From positions 1-64,000 of the forward strand of contig NZ_JOII01000031.1 in the NCBI RefSeq assembly GCF_000719955.1: a DNA stretch of 64,000 bases. Direction: 5' to 3'. The translations under genes were made by a program, and so were the position numbers. Positions 7,559 to 16,464 of this stretch are shown here, piece after piece. The DNA comes from Streptomyces albidoflavus (lineage in GTDB: Bacteria; Actinomycetota; Actinomycetes; Streptomycetales; Streptomycetaceae). How positions within the stretch are numbered: position 1 is the stretch's first letter; each line of letters opens with the position of its first letter. The notes below the pieces were generated by a model. The model searched no databases and was not told the origin of the DNA. It worked only from the letters and a program-made list of their open reading frames with translations.

Positions 7559-10500
7559 GTGACCCACCCCACCCCCGCCCAGGAGGGCAAGGACCCCTTC
7601 GGCACCGCCCGCCGCAGGCGGACCGTGCTGGACTCATGGGCCGCCTCCCCGGCCAGGTTCCGCGAGGACGCCAACGCCGAGGAGGACCTGGCCCTGGGCG
7701 GCTACCGCGACCGCCTCATCGTGGAACTGGCCCAGAACGCCGCCGACGCGGCATCCCGCGCGGGCACCGACGGCCGCCTCCGCCTGACCCTGCACGAGAG
7801 CGCCGGCACCCACGTCCTGGCCGCCGCCAACACGGGCGCCCCCCTCGACGCCACCGGCGTCGAATCCCTGTCGACGCTCAGGGCGTCCGCCAAGCGCCCG
7901 GCCACCGGCACCGCCACCGGTGCCGCCCCCGGGGCCGGCCCGAGCGTCGGCCGCTTCGGCGTCGGCTTCGCCGCCGTCCTCGCGGTCAGCGACGAACCGG
8001 CCGTACTGAGCCGCACCGGCGGCGTCCGCTGGGACCTGGCCCAGGCCCGCGAGGCCGCCCGCGAGGTGGCCCGCCACAGCCCCGGCCTCGGCGACGAGCT
8101 GATCCGCCGCGACGACCATGTCCCCCTGCTGCGGCTCCCGTTCCCCGCCGAGGGCATCCCGCCCGAGGGGTACGACACGGTGGTCGTCCTCCCCCTGCGC
8201 GACGCGGCCGCCCAGGACCTGGCCGAACGCCTGCTGGCGGGCGTCGACGACGCCCTGCTGCTCGCCCTGCCGGGGCTGACCGAGATCGTGGTGGAGACCC
8301 CGGAGTCGACCCGCGTCCTGCGCCGCCGCGACGAAGAGCCGTACGTCGTCATCGAGGAGTCGACAGGCGGCAGCGGAGCGACGGGCGCCCCGGCCGAGAC
8401 CCGCCGCTGGCGTACCGCGACCTCCGGCGGCCCCCTGGACGCCCCCCTCCTGGCCGACCGCCCGGTCGAGGAGCGGCTGCGGCCGTACTGGTCGGTGGTG
8501 TGGGCAGTCCCGGTCGATGCCGAGGGCGCCCCGGTCCGCCCGGCGACCGCCCCGGTCGTCCACGCCCCCACGCCCAGTGACGAGCCGCTGGGCGTGCCCG
8601 CGCTGCTCATCGCCTCGTTCCCGCTGGACACCGCCCGACGGCACGTCGCCCCGGGCCCGCTCACCGACTTCCTGGTGGCCCGCGCCGCCGAGGCGTACGC
8701 CGGGCTGCTCGGCGCCTGGCGCCCGGTCGGCCCGGCCGCCGTCGGCCTGGTCCCGGGACCGCTGGGTCTGGCCGCCGTCGACGGGGCCGTACGCGCCGCC
8801 GTCCTGGACCTGCTGCCGCGTACGGCCTTCCTCCCGCCAGCCCTGCCCCCGGCCGGGCCGGACGAGGAGCCCGACACCGACGTACCCCTCCTGCGCGCCG
8901 ACCGCCCGGAGGCGCTGCGTCCGATCGAGGCGGAGCTGGTGGAGGGGGCGGGCGAGGCGACGGTACGGGTCCTCGCCGAGGTGCTGCCGACGCTGCTGCC
9001 CGCCGGGCTGGAGCGCCGCGCCGAGCTGCGCACCCTCGGGGTGGGCCGGCTGTCGCTGGGAGAGGCGATCGACCGGCTGGCCGGCGTGGAGCGTTCGCCG
9101 GCCTGGTGGTACCGGCTGTACGACAGCCTCGCCGGGGTCGACCCGGACCGGCTCCAGGGGCTGCCGGTGCCGCTCGCGGCCGGGTCCACGGCGGGCAGCC
9201 CGCGCCAGGTGCTGCTGCCCGGCCCGGCCGAGGACGGGCCCCGGCCCGCCGCGCTGGCCCGCCTCGGCCTGAAGGTCGCCCATCCGGAGGCCGCCCACCC
9301 GCTGCTGGAGAAGCTGGGCGCGCTGCCCGCGACGCCGCGCGCCGTGCTCCGTACGCCGCAGGTGCGCGCGGCCGTCGCCGAGTCGCTGGAGGGCGACGGG
9401 TACGCGCTGCGCGACGACGCCCCCGACGCCGAGGAGCTGGCGGAGCTGGTCCTGACGCTGGCCCGCGACGCCGAACTGGCCCCCGGCGACGAACCCTGGC
9501 TCGGGGCGCTCGCCCTCCCCGACGAGGACGGCGAACTGTCGCCCGCCGGTGAACTGGTTCTGCCCGGCGGCGAGTTCGCCTCCGTCATGCGGGAGGGTGA
9601 GCTCGCGGCGGTGGACGAGGAGTGGGCCGGGCGCTGGGGCGAGCAGCCGCTCGCCGCCTGCGGTGTCCTGGCCCGCTTCACCCTGGTCCGCGCCACCGAC
9701 GTCGTCCTCGACCCGGACGAACTGGAGCCGCGCGACACCGACTTCGCCGAACCGGACGACGTGGGGCTGCTCGACGCCGTCGACGTCTGGTGCGAGGACG
9801 TCCTGGACCAGCTGCCGGACGGGCCCGTCCCGCCGGTCGCCACCGAGATCACCGCCGTCCGCGACCTCGACCTCGTCGACGACGACCGCTGGCCCGAGGC
9901 GCTGGCGCTGCTCTCCCGGCCGCCGCTGCGCGACGCGCTCACCCAGCCGGTGCGCGTCCTGCTCCCCGACGGCACCACCGAGTCGGTCCGGCCGTACACC
10001 GCCTGGTGGCTGCGCGGCCACCCCGTCCTCGACGGCCGCCGCCCGGCGGGGCTGCGCGCCGCTTCCGGGGACGCGCTGCTCGCCGGGCTCTACGACGAGG
10101 TGGACGCCGCCGGTTTCGACGACGCGCTGGTGCTGCGCGCCCTCGGGGTACGCACCACTGCCGCCGCCCTGCTCGACGAGCCCGGCGGCGCTGCCGAACT
10201 CCTGGACCGCCTCGCCGACCCGGACCGCGAGGTCTCCGCCCGCCAACTGCACGCCCTCTACGGCCTGCTGGCCGAGCTAGACCCCGAGGAGGTCACGCTC
10301 CCCGACGAACTGCGGGCCGTGGCCGACGGCGTCGTGACGGTCGTGGACGCTCGTGACGCGCTGGTCGCCGACGCTCCCGATCTGCTGCCCTTCGCCGCCG
10401 GGCGCCCCCTGCTGCCGGTCGCCCCGGCGCTGGCCGCGCGGCTCGCCGAGCTGCTCCAGGTGGGGCGGCTGTCGGAGGCGGTACGGGTCACCCCGGCCGG

Positions 10501-10777
10501 GGAGGGGGTGGAGCATCCCGTGCCGGAGGCTGTGCGTGAGCTGCTCGGGGACGGGGTTCCCGCCTCCTACCGGGAGCACGACGAACTCCTCGCCGACGGG
10601 GTCGAACTGGACTGGCACCTCACGGCCTCCGGGGTTCTGCATGCCGCCACCCTGGAGGGGGTTGCCGCGGGGCTCGCCTGGGGGGCGGGGCAGTGGCCCC
10701 GCCGGTTCGAGGTGGCCGCACTCCTGGAGGACCCGTCCCGTAGGGCCGAACTCTCGCGTGACCGCTGGTTCGACTGA
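7559..10777 (+). CDS. sacsin/Hsp90-like GHKL ATPase-domain protein
   Basis: A 1072-residue protein with an N-terminal GHKL ATP-binding domain of the sacsin/Hsp90 type. The N-box is IVELAQNAADAAS (about residues 55-68), and the glycine loop is VGRFGVGFAAVLAVSDEPAV (about 120-140). The rest (about 800 residues) is Asp/Leu-rich with no domain I can name. Family members are annotated as sacsin N-terminal ATP-binding-like proteins, and a chaperone-like role is an inference. The GTG at 7559 follows GAGGAG by 5 nt. It is a solitary gene whose upstream spacer and downstream spacer both hold repeat arrays and a palindromic element, in opposite orientation. Confidence 0.85.
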   Translation: MTHPTPAQEGKDPFGTARRRRTVLDSWAASPARFREDANAEEDLALGGYRDRLIVELAQNAADAASRAGTDGRLRLTLHESAGTHVLAAANTGAPLDATGVESLSTLRASAKRPATGTATGAAPGAGPSVGRFGVGFAAVLAVSDEPAVLSRTGGVRWDLAQAREAAREVARHSPGLGDELIRRDDHVPLLRLPFPAEGIPPEGYDTVVVLPLRDAAAQDLAERLLAGVDDALLLALPGLTEIVVETPESTRVLRRRDEEPYVVIEESTGGSGATGAPAETRRWRTATSGGPLDAPLLADRPVEERLRPYWSVVWAVPVDAEGAPVRPATAPVVHAPTPSDEPLGVPALLIASFPLDTARRHVAPGPLTDFLVARAAEAYAGLLGAWRPVGPAAVGLVPGPLGLAAVDGAVRAAVLDLLPRTAFLPPALPPAGPDEEPDTDVPLLRADRPEALRPIEAELVEGAGEATVRVLAEVLPTLLPAGLERRAELRTLGVGRLSLGEAIDRLAGVERSPAWWYRLYDSLAGVDPDRLQGLPVPLAAGSTAGSPRQVLLPGPAEDGPRPAALARLGLKVAHPEAAHPLLEKLGALPATPRAVLRTPQVRAAVAESLEGDGYALRDDAPDAEELAELVLTLARDAELAPGDEPWLGALALPDEDGELSPAGELVLPGGEFASVMREGELAAVDEEWAGRWGEQPLAACGVLARFTLVRATDVVLDPDELEPRDTDFAEPDDVGLLDAVDVWCEDVLDQLPDGPVPPVATEITAVRDLDLVDDDRWPEALALLSRPPLRDALTQPVRVLLPDGTTESVRPYTAWWLRGHPVLDGRRPAGLRAASGDALLAGLYDEVDAAGFDDALVLRALGVRTTAAALLDEPGGAAELLDRLADPDREVSARQLHALYGLLAELDPEEVTLPDELRAVADGVVTVVDARDALVADAPDLLPFAAGRPLLPVAPALAARLAELLQVGRLSEAVRVTPAGEGVEHPVPEAVRELLGDGVPASYREHDELLADGVELDWHLTASGVLHAATLEGVAAGLAWGAGQWPRRFEVAALLEDPSRRAELSRDRWFD

Positions 10778-10871
10778 GCCCACCCGCCACCCATTCAGCT
10801 CGGCTCGCCTCCGACCGGGATGCGGCTGCGCCGCGACTGGGGGTGCCTTCGCCTGTGCCTGGTCCCCGACT

Positions 10872-10975
10872 GGCCTCAAACGCCGGCCGGGCTGGGGCGT
10901 GTCTGCGCCGCGTCTGGGGGTGCCGGTCGTTGCCCGTGCCCGGTCACTGACTGGCCTCAATCGCCGGCCGGGCTG
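10872..10975 (+). repeat. GGCCTCAA-core repeats (right, forward)
   Basis: Two further copies of the 23-bp core lie at 10872-10894 and 10953-10975, again spaced about 81 bp and separated by the same accessory motifs. They lie directly after the sacsin-like gene. Confidence 0.85.
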
Positions 10976-11021
10976 TCAGGTTCGCGGTTTCTCCGGTGCG
11001 TGGGTGGGGTGGGGCCGTGCC

Positions 11022-11174
11022 GGGGTACCTCCTCACAAACTGCATGGTGCGGGGTCAGTCGCTTCAAGGCGGCCGTGTGTGGGGTCGTGCCGGGGTGCCC
11101 CCGCAGCAAACTGCCGTGCTCGGCCGCCTTGAAGCGACTGACCCCGCACCTGGCAGTTTGTGAGGAGGTACCCC
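11022..11174. repeat. palindromic element, copy B
   Basis: A 153-bp near-perfect palindrome. The outer arms 11022-11043 and 11153-11174 and the inner arms 11046-11075 and 11121-11150 are exact inverted repeats, so 52 of 54 bases pair on each side of a 45-nt centre. The right arm of B is identical, when reverse-complemented, to the left arm of copy A, including its CA and AGCACG spacers. The left arm of B matches the right arm of A. Copy B is therefore inverted relative to copy A. Confidence 0.92.
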
Positions 11175-11284
11175 TGACCGGGCACGGGCAACGACCGGCA
11201 CCCCCAGTCGCGGCGCAGCCACCTCCCAGCCCGGCCGGCGATTGAGGCCAGTTCGTGACCGGCACGGGCAGCAACTGGCACCCC
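11175..11284 (-). repeat. GGCCTCAA-core repeat, inverted copy
   Basis: The same repeat family as at 6.9-7.2 kb and 10.8-11.0 kb, here in reverse orientation: the core at 11227-11249 reads CAGCCCGG...TTGAGGCC, with flanking reversed GTGACCGGCACGGGC motifs. Together with the forward copies at 10.9 kb, it puts palindrome B at the centre of a larger inverted repeat. Confidence 0.8.
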
Positions 11285-11372
11285 AAGCCGTGGCGCAGCC
11301 ACAGCCAAGCCGTGGCGCAGCCACAGCCAAGCCGCGGCGCAGCCACCCCCCAGCCGCGGCGCAGCCGCAGAT
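11285..11372. repeat. 22-bp tandem repeat, four units
   Basis: Four head-to-tail units: 11285-11306, 11307-11328 (identical to the first), 11329-11350 and 11351-11372 (diverged). The consensus contains GCCGTGGCGCAGCCACAG. The unit is the reverse complement of part of the 80-bp dispersed repeat, so it looks like a local amplification. It abuts the P450 stop codon. Confidence 0.85.
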
Positions 11373-12631
11373 CAGCCAGGCCCCTCGCCGAGGGCGCCCC
11401 CGTGGAGCCACACGGGCAAGTTCCGGTGCCCGTTGGAGATGAGGGAGGGGAAGGGAGGCAGACCTTCGGCGGGCAAATCCAGGGCAAGCCCTGGAAAGCG
11501 GGCGAAGAGCAGGCGCAGGCACACCTCGACCTCCAGCCGCGCCAGCGGCGCCCCCACACAGAAGTGCACCCCGTGCCCGAAGGCGAGATGCTCCTTGCTG
11601 AGGCGCCCGGCGTCGAAGACGTCGGCGTCATCGTGCCAGCCGGGGTGCCGGTTGGCCGCGGCGTAGGAGGCGAGGATGGCCTCGCCGCGGGCGATGGTCC
11701 GGCCGTCGGGGAGCGGGATGTCGCGGACGGCGTACCGCAGGGGCAGGTGTTTGACGGCGCTCTCGTGACGCAGGGTCTCCTCGACCACGTCGCCCCAGCC
11801 GACCTGCCCGGAGCGGACCAGGTCGAGCTGGCCGTCGACGGTGAGCAGCGCGTGCACGGCCTGGTCGATGACGTTGACCGTGGTCTCGCACCCGGCGCTG
11901 ATCACCAGCAGCAGCGTGTCCCGCAACTCCTCGTGGGAGAGGGCCGGTTCGGCGCCCTCCTCGTCCGGGGTGGCGAGCAGCAGCGAGGTGGCGTCGTCGC
12001 CGGGTTCGGCGCGGCGCGTGGCGATGAGCTGGTCGAGGACGACGTAGAGGGCACCGGTGTTGGCCGCTGCCTCCTCGCGGCCGAGGGTGGTGTCGAAGAC
12101 ACCGTCGACCACGGCGCGGAAGTGGGCATACCGCTCCTCGGGCACTCCCATGAGGTGGCCGATGACGGCGACCGGCAACGGGTACGCCAGCTTCTCGCGC
12201 AGGTCGACGGGCGCGTCCGGCGGCAGCGCGGCCAGATCGTCGAGCAGTCCGGCGGTGATCCGCTCCACCACGGGCCGCACCGCCTCGACCCGCCGGGCGC
12301 TGAACGCGGGCGCGATGATGCGGCGCAGCCGCCGGTGGTCGGCGCCGTACGAGGTGAACATGTTGCGTACCGCGACCCAGAGTGCCAGCGGCCAGCTCTG
12401 CACGGTCTCGGCGAAGGCCGGCCAGTGGGCCCGCCCGTCCTTGGAGACGTCCGGGCTGGTCAGCAGGGCTCTGAGGAGGACCGGGTCGCTGACCGACCAG
12501 GCCGGGACGCCGAGGACGTCGACGCGGGTGGCCGGGCCTCGGGCGTGCAGGGCGCGGTGTTCGGCGTGCAGGTCGGCCCCCGTGGGGTCGAGGACGAGGG
12601 GTTCCTGTTCCGGTGGGGCGGAGGACGGCAT
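11372..12631 (-). CDS. cytochrome P450
   Basis: A 419-residue soluble class I P450 monooxygenase. The I-helix oxygen-activation motif is ISAGCETT, the K-helix ExxR is EETLRHE, and the heme-binding loop is FGHGVHFCVGAPLARLE with the axial Cys. All catalytic hallmarks are present. The ATG at 12631 has GGAGCTG upstream on the minus strand. No ferredoxin or ferredoxin reductase gene is adjacent, so electrons must come from elsewhere. The substrate is unknown. Its 3' end runs into the tandem repeat array. Confidence 0.92.
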   Translation of the reverse strand: MPSSAPPEQEPLVLDPTGADLHAEHRALHARGPATRVDVLGVPAWSVSDPVLLRALLTSPDVSKDGRAHWPAFAETVQSWPLALWVAVRNMFTSYGADHRRLRRIIAPAFSARRVEAVRPVVERITAGLLDDLAALPPDAPVDLREKLAYPLPVAVIGHLMGVPEERYAHFRAVVDGVFDTTLGREEAAANTGALYVVLDQLIATRRAEPGDDATSLLLATPDEEGAEPALSHEELRDTLLLVISAGCETTVNVIDQAVHALLTVDGQLDLVRSGQVGWGDVVEETLRHESAVKHLPLRYAVRDIPLPDGRTIARGEAILASYAAANRHPGWHDDADVFDAGRLSKEHLAFGHGVHFCVGAPLARLEVEVCLRLLFARFPGLALDLPAEGLPPFPSLISNGHRNLPVWLHGGALGEGPG

Positions 12632-12976
12632 GGTGGTCAGCTCCTTGGCCGGACGACGTGGCTGCTCCCCAGAGTTGGGGGCGGCTCGGGTGCGCGGGCA
12701 GGGGGCACGGAGAGCAGGTGGTGGCGGTTCCGGGCGCGGGGGCGGGCGTTCGGGGGCGAGGCGTGCGCCCGTCGTGCGCGGCCGGGCCGGGTCCAGGGAG
12801 GGGCGTAACCCCCGTTCCCCCTCTGTTCACAGAAAAGTCGAACTGTCCTACAACCCTTCACATGTCCCGGTGGTCTTGTCTGTCGAGTCATGGGACTCGA
12901 CAGGCCGGGCGGGCCCGTACCGCCGCGGTCTGGGGACGGCCTCCACGGGGGGCCCTTCTCCACTGGGGAAACACAC
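12632..12976. other. divergent intergenic region with a 10-bp inverted repeat
   Basis: This 345-bp spacer lies between the P450 (leftward) and a secreted-protein gene (rightward). It contains a perfect inverted repeat, CTGTCGAGTC (12880-12889) and GACTCGACAG (12894-12903), with a 4-nt centre. The repeat is about 75 bp upstream of the rightward start codon and may be an operator or a leader hairpin. It is preceded by a relatively AT-rich stretch (about 12828-12872) likely to hold the promoter. Confidence 0.55.
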
Positions 12977-13837
12977 ATGCGTATTCGTGCCACTGTTGCC
13001 GTCGTCAGCGGCGCCCTGGCCCTGTCCGCTCTCACCGGCGCCGCCGCCCAGGCCGCCCCGGGACCCGACCGCGAGCGGATCCAGGTGCCCACCGCGGAGT
13101 CGGTGTTCGGCAAGCAGGCGACGGCGAAGGGCAAGGGCTTCAAGGCCGCCGCCGTGCCGAAGATCTCGAAGGTCACCGTCAACGGCGGCAAGGACATCGT
13201 CCTCGGCACCACCAAGGCGAAGACCTTCTCGGTCAGCATCACCGCCTCGCACGCCAGCAACATCGGGGACGCCTACGCCTACTTCTGGCACGGCTCCACC
13301 TACGAGACCGCCGACGGCGTCTTCATCCCGAACGAGGAGTACGCCTCCTGCAAGGCGTCCAGCGCCACCACCTCCACCTGCAAGCTGACCTTCACGGTCG
13401 ACCCGCAGTGGGAGCTCATCAACGACCTGGCGGGCAGCTGGAACGTCGGGGTCGGTGCCCTGGCCGCCGACGACTCCGACTTCGCCTGGAACGACAAGCA
13501 CAGCAAGACCCGCGTCCAGCGCTACTCCAAGCTGGTCGTGAACGCCACGCCGGAGCCGGTCAAGAAGGGCAAGACCCTCACGGTCAACGGCACCCTGTCC
13601 CGCGCCAACTGGGACACCTGGAAGTACGCCGGTTACACCCAGCAGTCGGTGAAGCTCCAGTTCAAGAAGAAGGGCGCCGCCAGCTACACGACCGTCAAGA
13701 CGGTCAAGAGCGGCTCCAAGGGCGCGCTGAAGACCACCGTCAAGGCCGCCTCGGACGGCTACTGGCGCTGGAGCTTCGCCGGCACCTCCACCACCCCGGC
13801 CATCAACTCCACGGCCGACTTCGTGGACGTGAAGTAG
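12977..13837 (+). CDS. secreted protein of unknown function
   Basis: A 286-residue protein with a Sec signal peptide (RIRATVAVVSGALALSALTG then AAAQA, cleavage near residue 26). The mature part is beta-rich and Lys/Thr/Ser-rich. It appears to have two similar Ig-like domains: one around KVTVNGGKDIVLGTTKAKTF, and a second around KKGKTLTVNGTLSRANWDTW ending WRWSFAGTSTTPAINST. Two cysteines (about 132 and 141) flank SSATTST and may pair. The ATG at 12977 follows GGGGAA. I do not recognise a named family with confidence. It is probably an extracellular binding or structural protein. Confidence 0.8.
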   Translation: MRIRATVAVVSGALALSALTGAAAQAAPGPDRERIQVPTAESVFGKQATAKGKGFKAAAVPKISKVTVNGGKDIVLGTTKAKTFSVSITASHASNIGDAYAYFWHGSTYETADGVFIPNEEYASCKASSATTSTCKLTFTVDPQWELINDLAGSWNVGVGALAADDSDFAWNDKHSKTRVQRYSKLVVNATPEPVKKGKTLTVNGTLSRANWDTWKYAGYTQQSVKLQFKKKGAASYTTVKTVKSGSKGALKTTVKAASDGYWRWSFAGTSTTPAINSTADFVDVK

Positions 13838-13866
13838 GCGAAGCAAGCCGGAACGCCTGGAACACC

Positions 13867-13910
13867 GAGGGCCGCTCTCCCCGACGTCACCGTCAGGGGG
13901 AGCGGCCCTC
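13867..13910. terminator. hairpin terminator
   Basis: GAGGGCCGCT (13867-13876) pairs with AGCGGCCCTC (13901-13910), extended by C-rich and G-rich sides, between the convergent secreted-protein and P-type ATPase genes. Confidence 0.8.
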
Positions 13911-13941
13911 GGCCGTTTCCGCGTAAGGCGCTTCGGGTGGG

Positions 13942-16380
13942 TCAGACCGGCAGGCGCCGGTCGACCAGCCGCCAGACCACCTCGATGAGGGCTGCCGCGA
14001 TCACCGCGATACCGACCGCCGCCCACGGCATCACCGAGCCGACCAGCCGCAGGGCGAAGAAGTCCTGGAGCCACGGGACGGCGAGGACGACGAGGAAGGC
14101 GCCGGCCATCGTGGCGACCAGGCCGACCCGCCACCAGGTGTAGGGGCGGGCGATGATCGCCAGCACCCAGAGGGAGACCAGGAAGAGGGTCAGCGTCGCC
14201 GCGCTCGTCTCCGCGGGGAGGGAGTCGGGGCCGGTGTAGTACGCCCGGGCCGTCATGTACGTGGTGAAGGTGGCGAGGGCGGCGATCACGCCGCCGGGGA
14301 TCGCGTACCGCATCACGCGTTTCACGAAGTGCGGCTGGGCGCGCTCCTTGTTGGGGGCGAGGGCGAGGAAGAAGGCGGGGACGCCGATGGTCAGGGTGGA
14401 GAGCAGGGTGAGGTGGCGGGGGAGGAAGGGGTACTCGGTCTGGGAGAGGACGACGAGGATGGCGAGCAGGACCGAGTAGACCGTTTTGACCAGGAAGAGC
14501 GTGGCGACGCGGGTGATGTTGCCGATGACGCGGCGGCCCTCGGCGACCACCGACGGCAGCGTGGAGAAGCTGTTGTTCAGCAGGACGATCTGGGCGACGG
14601 CCCGGGTGGCCTCCGAGCCCGAGCCCATGCTGACGCCGATGTCCGCGTCCTTGAGGGCGAGGACGTCGTTGACCCCGTCGCCGGTCATGGCGACCGTGTG
14701 GCCGTGCGCCTGGAGGGCGCCGACCATGTCCCGCTTCTGCTGCGGGGTGACCCGGCCGAAGACCGTGTTCTCGTCGAGCGTGTCGGCGAGGGCCTCCGGC
14801 TCCTTGGGGAGCTTGCGCGCGTCGTACGTCCGCTCCGCGCCGGGCAGCCCCAGCTTCCCGGCGACCGCGCCCACCGAGACGGCGTTGTCCCCGGAGATGA
14901 CCTTGGCCGCGACGTGCTGGTCCTCGAAGTAGCGCAGGGTGTCGGCGGCGTCCGGGCGGAGCCGCTGCTCCAGGACGACGAGGGCGGTCGGCTCGGCCCC
15001 GGCGCCCGGGTCGGGCCCGTCCAGCCCGCCCGCGGTCCGGGAGAGGAGGAGGACCCGCAGGCCCCGCTCGTTGAGCGCGTCGGTCTCGGCGAGCGCCTCG
15101 GCGCCGGGGCGCAGCAGGACGTCCGGGGCGCCGAGCAGCCAGGTGCGGTGGGTGGCGTCGCCCTCGTCCAGGGAGGCGCCGCTGTACTTGCGGGCGGAGG
15201 AGAAGGGCAGCGTGCCGGTGGTGCGCCAGCCCTCGGGGGCCGGGCAGGCGTCGATGACGGCCTGGAGGCTGGCGTTGGGCCGGGGGTCGCCGGCCCCGAG
15301 CGCGCCGAGCACCCGCCGGACGTACGCCTCGTCGGCGCCGCCGAGCGGGCGGATCGCCTGGACGTCCATGCCGCCCTCGGTGAGGGTGCCGGTCTTGTCG
15401 AGGCAGACCGTGTCGACGCGGGCGAGCCCCTCGATGGCGGGCAGCTCCTGGACGAGGCACTGCTTGCGGCCCAGCCGGATCACGCCTATCGCGAAGGCGA
15501 CCGAGGTGAGCAGCACCAGGCCCTCGGGGACCATCGGGACGATGCCGCCGACGGTGCGGGCCACCGCGTTCTTGAAGTCGTTGTCGCGGACGACCAGCTG
15601 GCTGACGACGAGGCCGATCGCGGTCGGCACCATCATCCACGTGACGTACTTGAGGATGGTGCTGATCCCCGAGCGCAGCTCGGAGTGGACCAGGGTGAAC
15701 CGGGACGCCTCCTCGGCGAGCTGCGCCGCGTACGCCTCGCGGCCGACCTTGGTGGCGCGGAAGGCGCCGCCGCCGGCGGTGACGAAGGAGCCGGACATCA
15801 CCTCGTCGCCCGGGCGCTTGACGACCGGGTCGGCCTCGCCGGTGAGCAGGGACTCGTCGACCTCCAGGCCGTCCGCCTCGCGGACCTCGCCGTCGACCAC
15901 GATCTTGTCGCCGGGACCGATCTCGATGAGGTCGCCGAGGACGATCTCGGAGGTGGAGACCTCGCCCGGTCTGCCGTCCCGGCGCACGGTCGGCTTGGCC
16001 TCGCCGATCACCGCGAGGCCGTCCAGGGTCCGCTTGGCGCGCCACTCCTGGAAGATGCCGATGCCGGTGTTGGCGACGATGACGAAGCCGAAGAGGCTGT
16101 CCTGGATCGGCGCGACGAAGAGCATGATCACCCAGAGGACGCCGATGATGGCGTTGAACCGGGTGAAGATGTTGGCGCGGGCGATCTCGGCCAGCGAGCG
16201 GGAGCTGCGGACGGGGACGTCGTTGACCTCGCCGCGTGCGACCGCCTCGGCGACCTCGGCCGAGGACAGTCCGGGCTCGGGCGGCACGGCGGGAGGGGCG
16301 GCGTCCGGCTCCGCCCCCGTGTCGATCCGGCTGTTCCCGGAGTCCGAACCCCCGGTGTCCACCTGTCCCCGCTGCGTCAT
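13942..16380 (-). CDS. cation-transporting P-type ATPase (HAD-IC family, CtpE-like)
   Basis: An 812-residue integral membrane pump. Seen: the actuator TGE loop at about 180-182 (ESLLTGEADP), the ion-binding helix PMVPEGLVLLTS at about 282-293, the phosphorylation site D328 in DKTGTLTEGG, and the hinge TGDGVNDVLALKDADIGVSM. There are about ten membrane segments. The PMVPEG motif and compact N-domain resemble CtpE-type pumps, for which calcium transport has been reported in mycobacteria. The substrate here is inferred only. The start has no ribosome binding site, but a TAACGT -10-like hexamer (16388-16393) lies 7 nt before the ATG, which would fit a leaderless transcript. Confidence 0.88.
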   Translation of the reverse strand: MTQRGQVDTGGSDSGNSRIDTGAEPDAAPPAVPPEPGLSSAEVAEAVARGEVNDVPVRSSRSLAEIARANIFTRFNAIIGVLWVIMLFVAPIQDSLFGFVIVANTGIGIFQEWRAKRTLDGLAVIGEAKPTVRRDGRPGEVSTSEIVLGDLIEIGPGDKIVVDGEVREADGLEVDESLLTGEADPVVKRPGDEVMSGSFVTAGGGAFRATKVGREAYAAQLAEEASRFTLVHSELRSGISTILKYVTWMMVPTAIGLVVSQLVVRDNDFKNAVARTVGGIVPMVPEGLVLLTSVAFAIGVIRLGRKQCLVQELPAIEGLARVDTVCLDKTGTLTEGGMDVQAIRPLGGADEAYVRRVLGALGAGDPRPNASLQAVIDACPAPEGWRTTGTLPFSSARKYSGASLDEGDATHRTWLLGAPDVLLRPGAEALAETDALNERGLRVLLLSRTAGGLDGPDPGAGAEPTALVVLEQRLRPDAADTLRYFEDQHVAAKVISGDNAVSVGAVAGKLGLPGAERTYDARKLPKEPEALADTLDENTVFGRVTPQQKRDMVGALQAHGHTVAMTGDGVNDVLALKDADIGVSMGSGSEATRAVAQIVLLNNSFSTLPSVVAEGRRVIGNITRVATLFLVKTVYSVLLAILVVLSQTEYPFLPRHLTLLSTLTIGVPAFFLALAPNKERAQPHFVKRVMRYAIPGGVIAALATFTTYMTARAYYTGPDSLPAETSAATLTLFLVSLWVLAIIARPYTWWRVGLVATMAGAFLVVLAVPWLQDFFALRLVGSVMPWAAVGIAVIAAALIEVVWRLVDRRLPV

Positions 16381-16464
16381 GACACAGACGTTAAGGCCCG
16401 CGCTCGCACTTCACCGCCCGAGGGTCCAAAGATCCGTCCCGGGTACGAGACGGGGGTGGCACCG

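Noticed and set aside
7634..10252. Very long minus-strand open frames opposite the sacsin-like gene
   Set aside because: They mirror a well-supported GHKL ATPase gene; high GC leaves few stops on the opposite strand, and the translation has repetitive Gly/Gln/Arg composition with no domain.
11022..11174. Ordinary transcription terminator
   Set aside because: The arms are far longer than a terminator needs, a related copy lies upstream of the sacsin-like gene, and its two arms are individually distinguishable.
6928..11372. CRISPR array
   Set aside because: The repeats are about 80 bp apart but the between-repeat parts are themselves conserved, orientation changes, and there are no cas genes.
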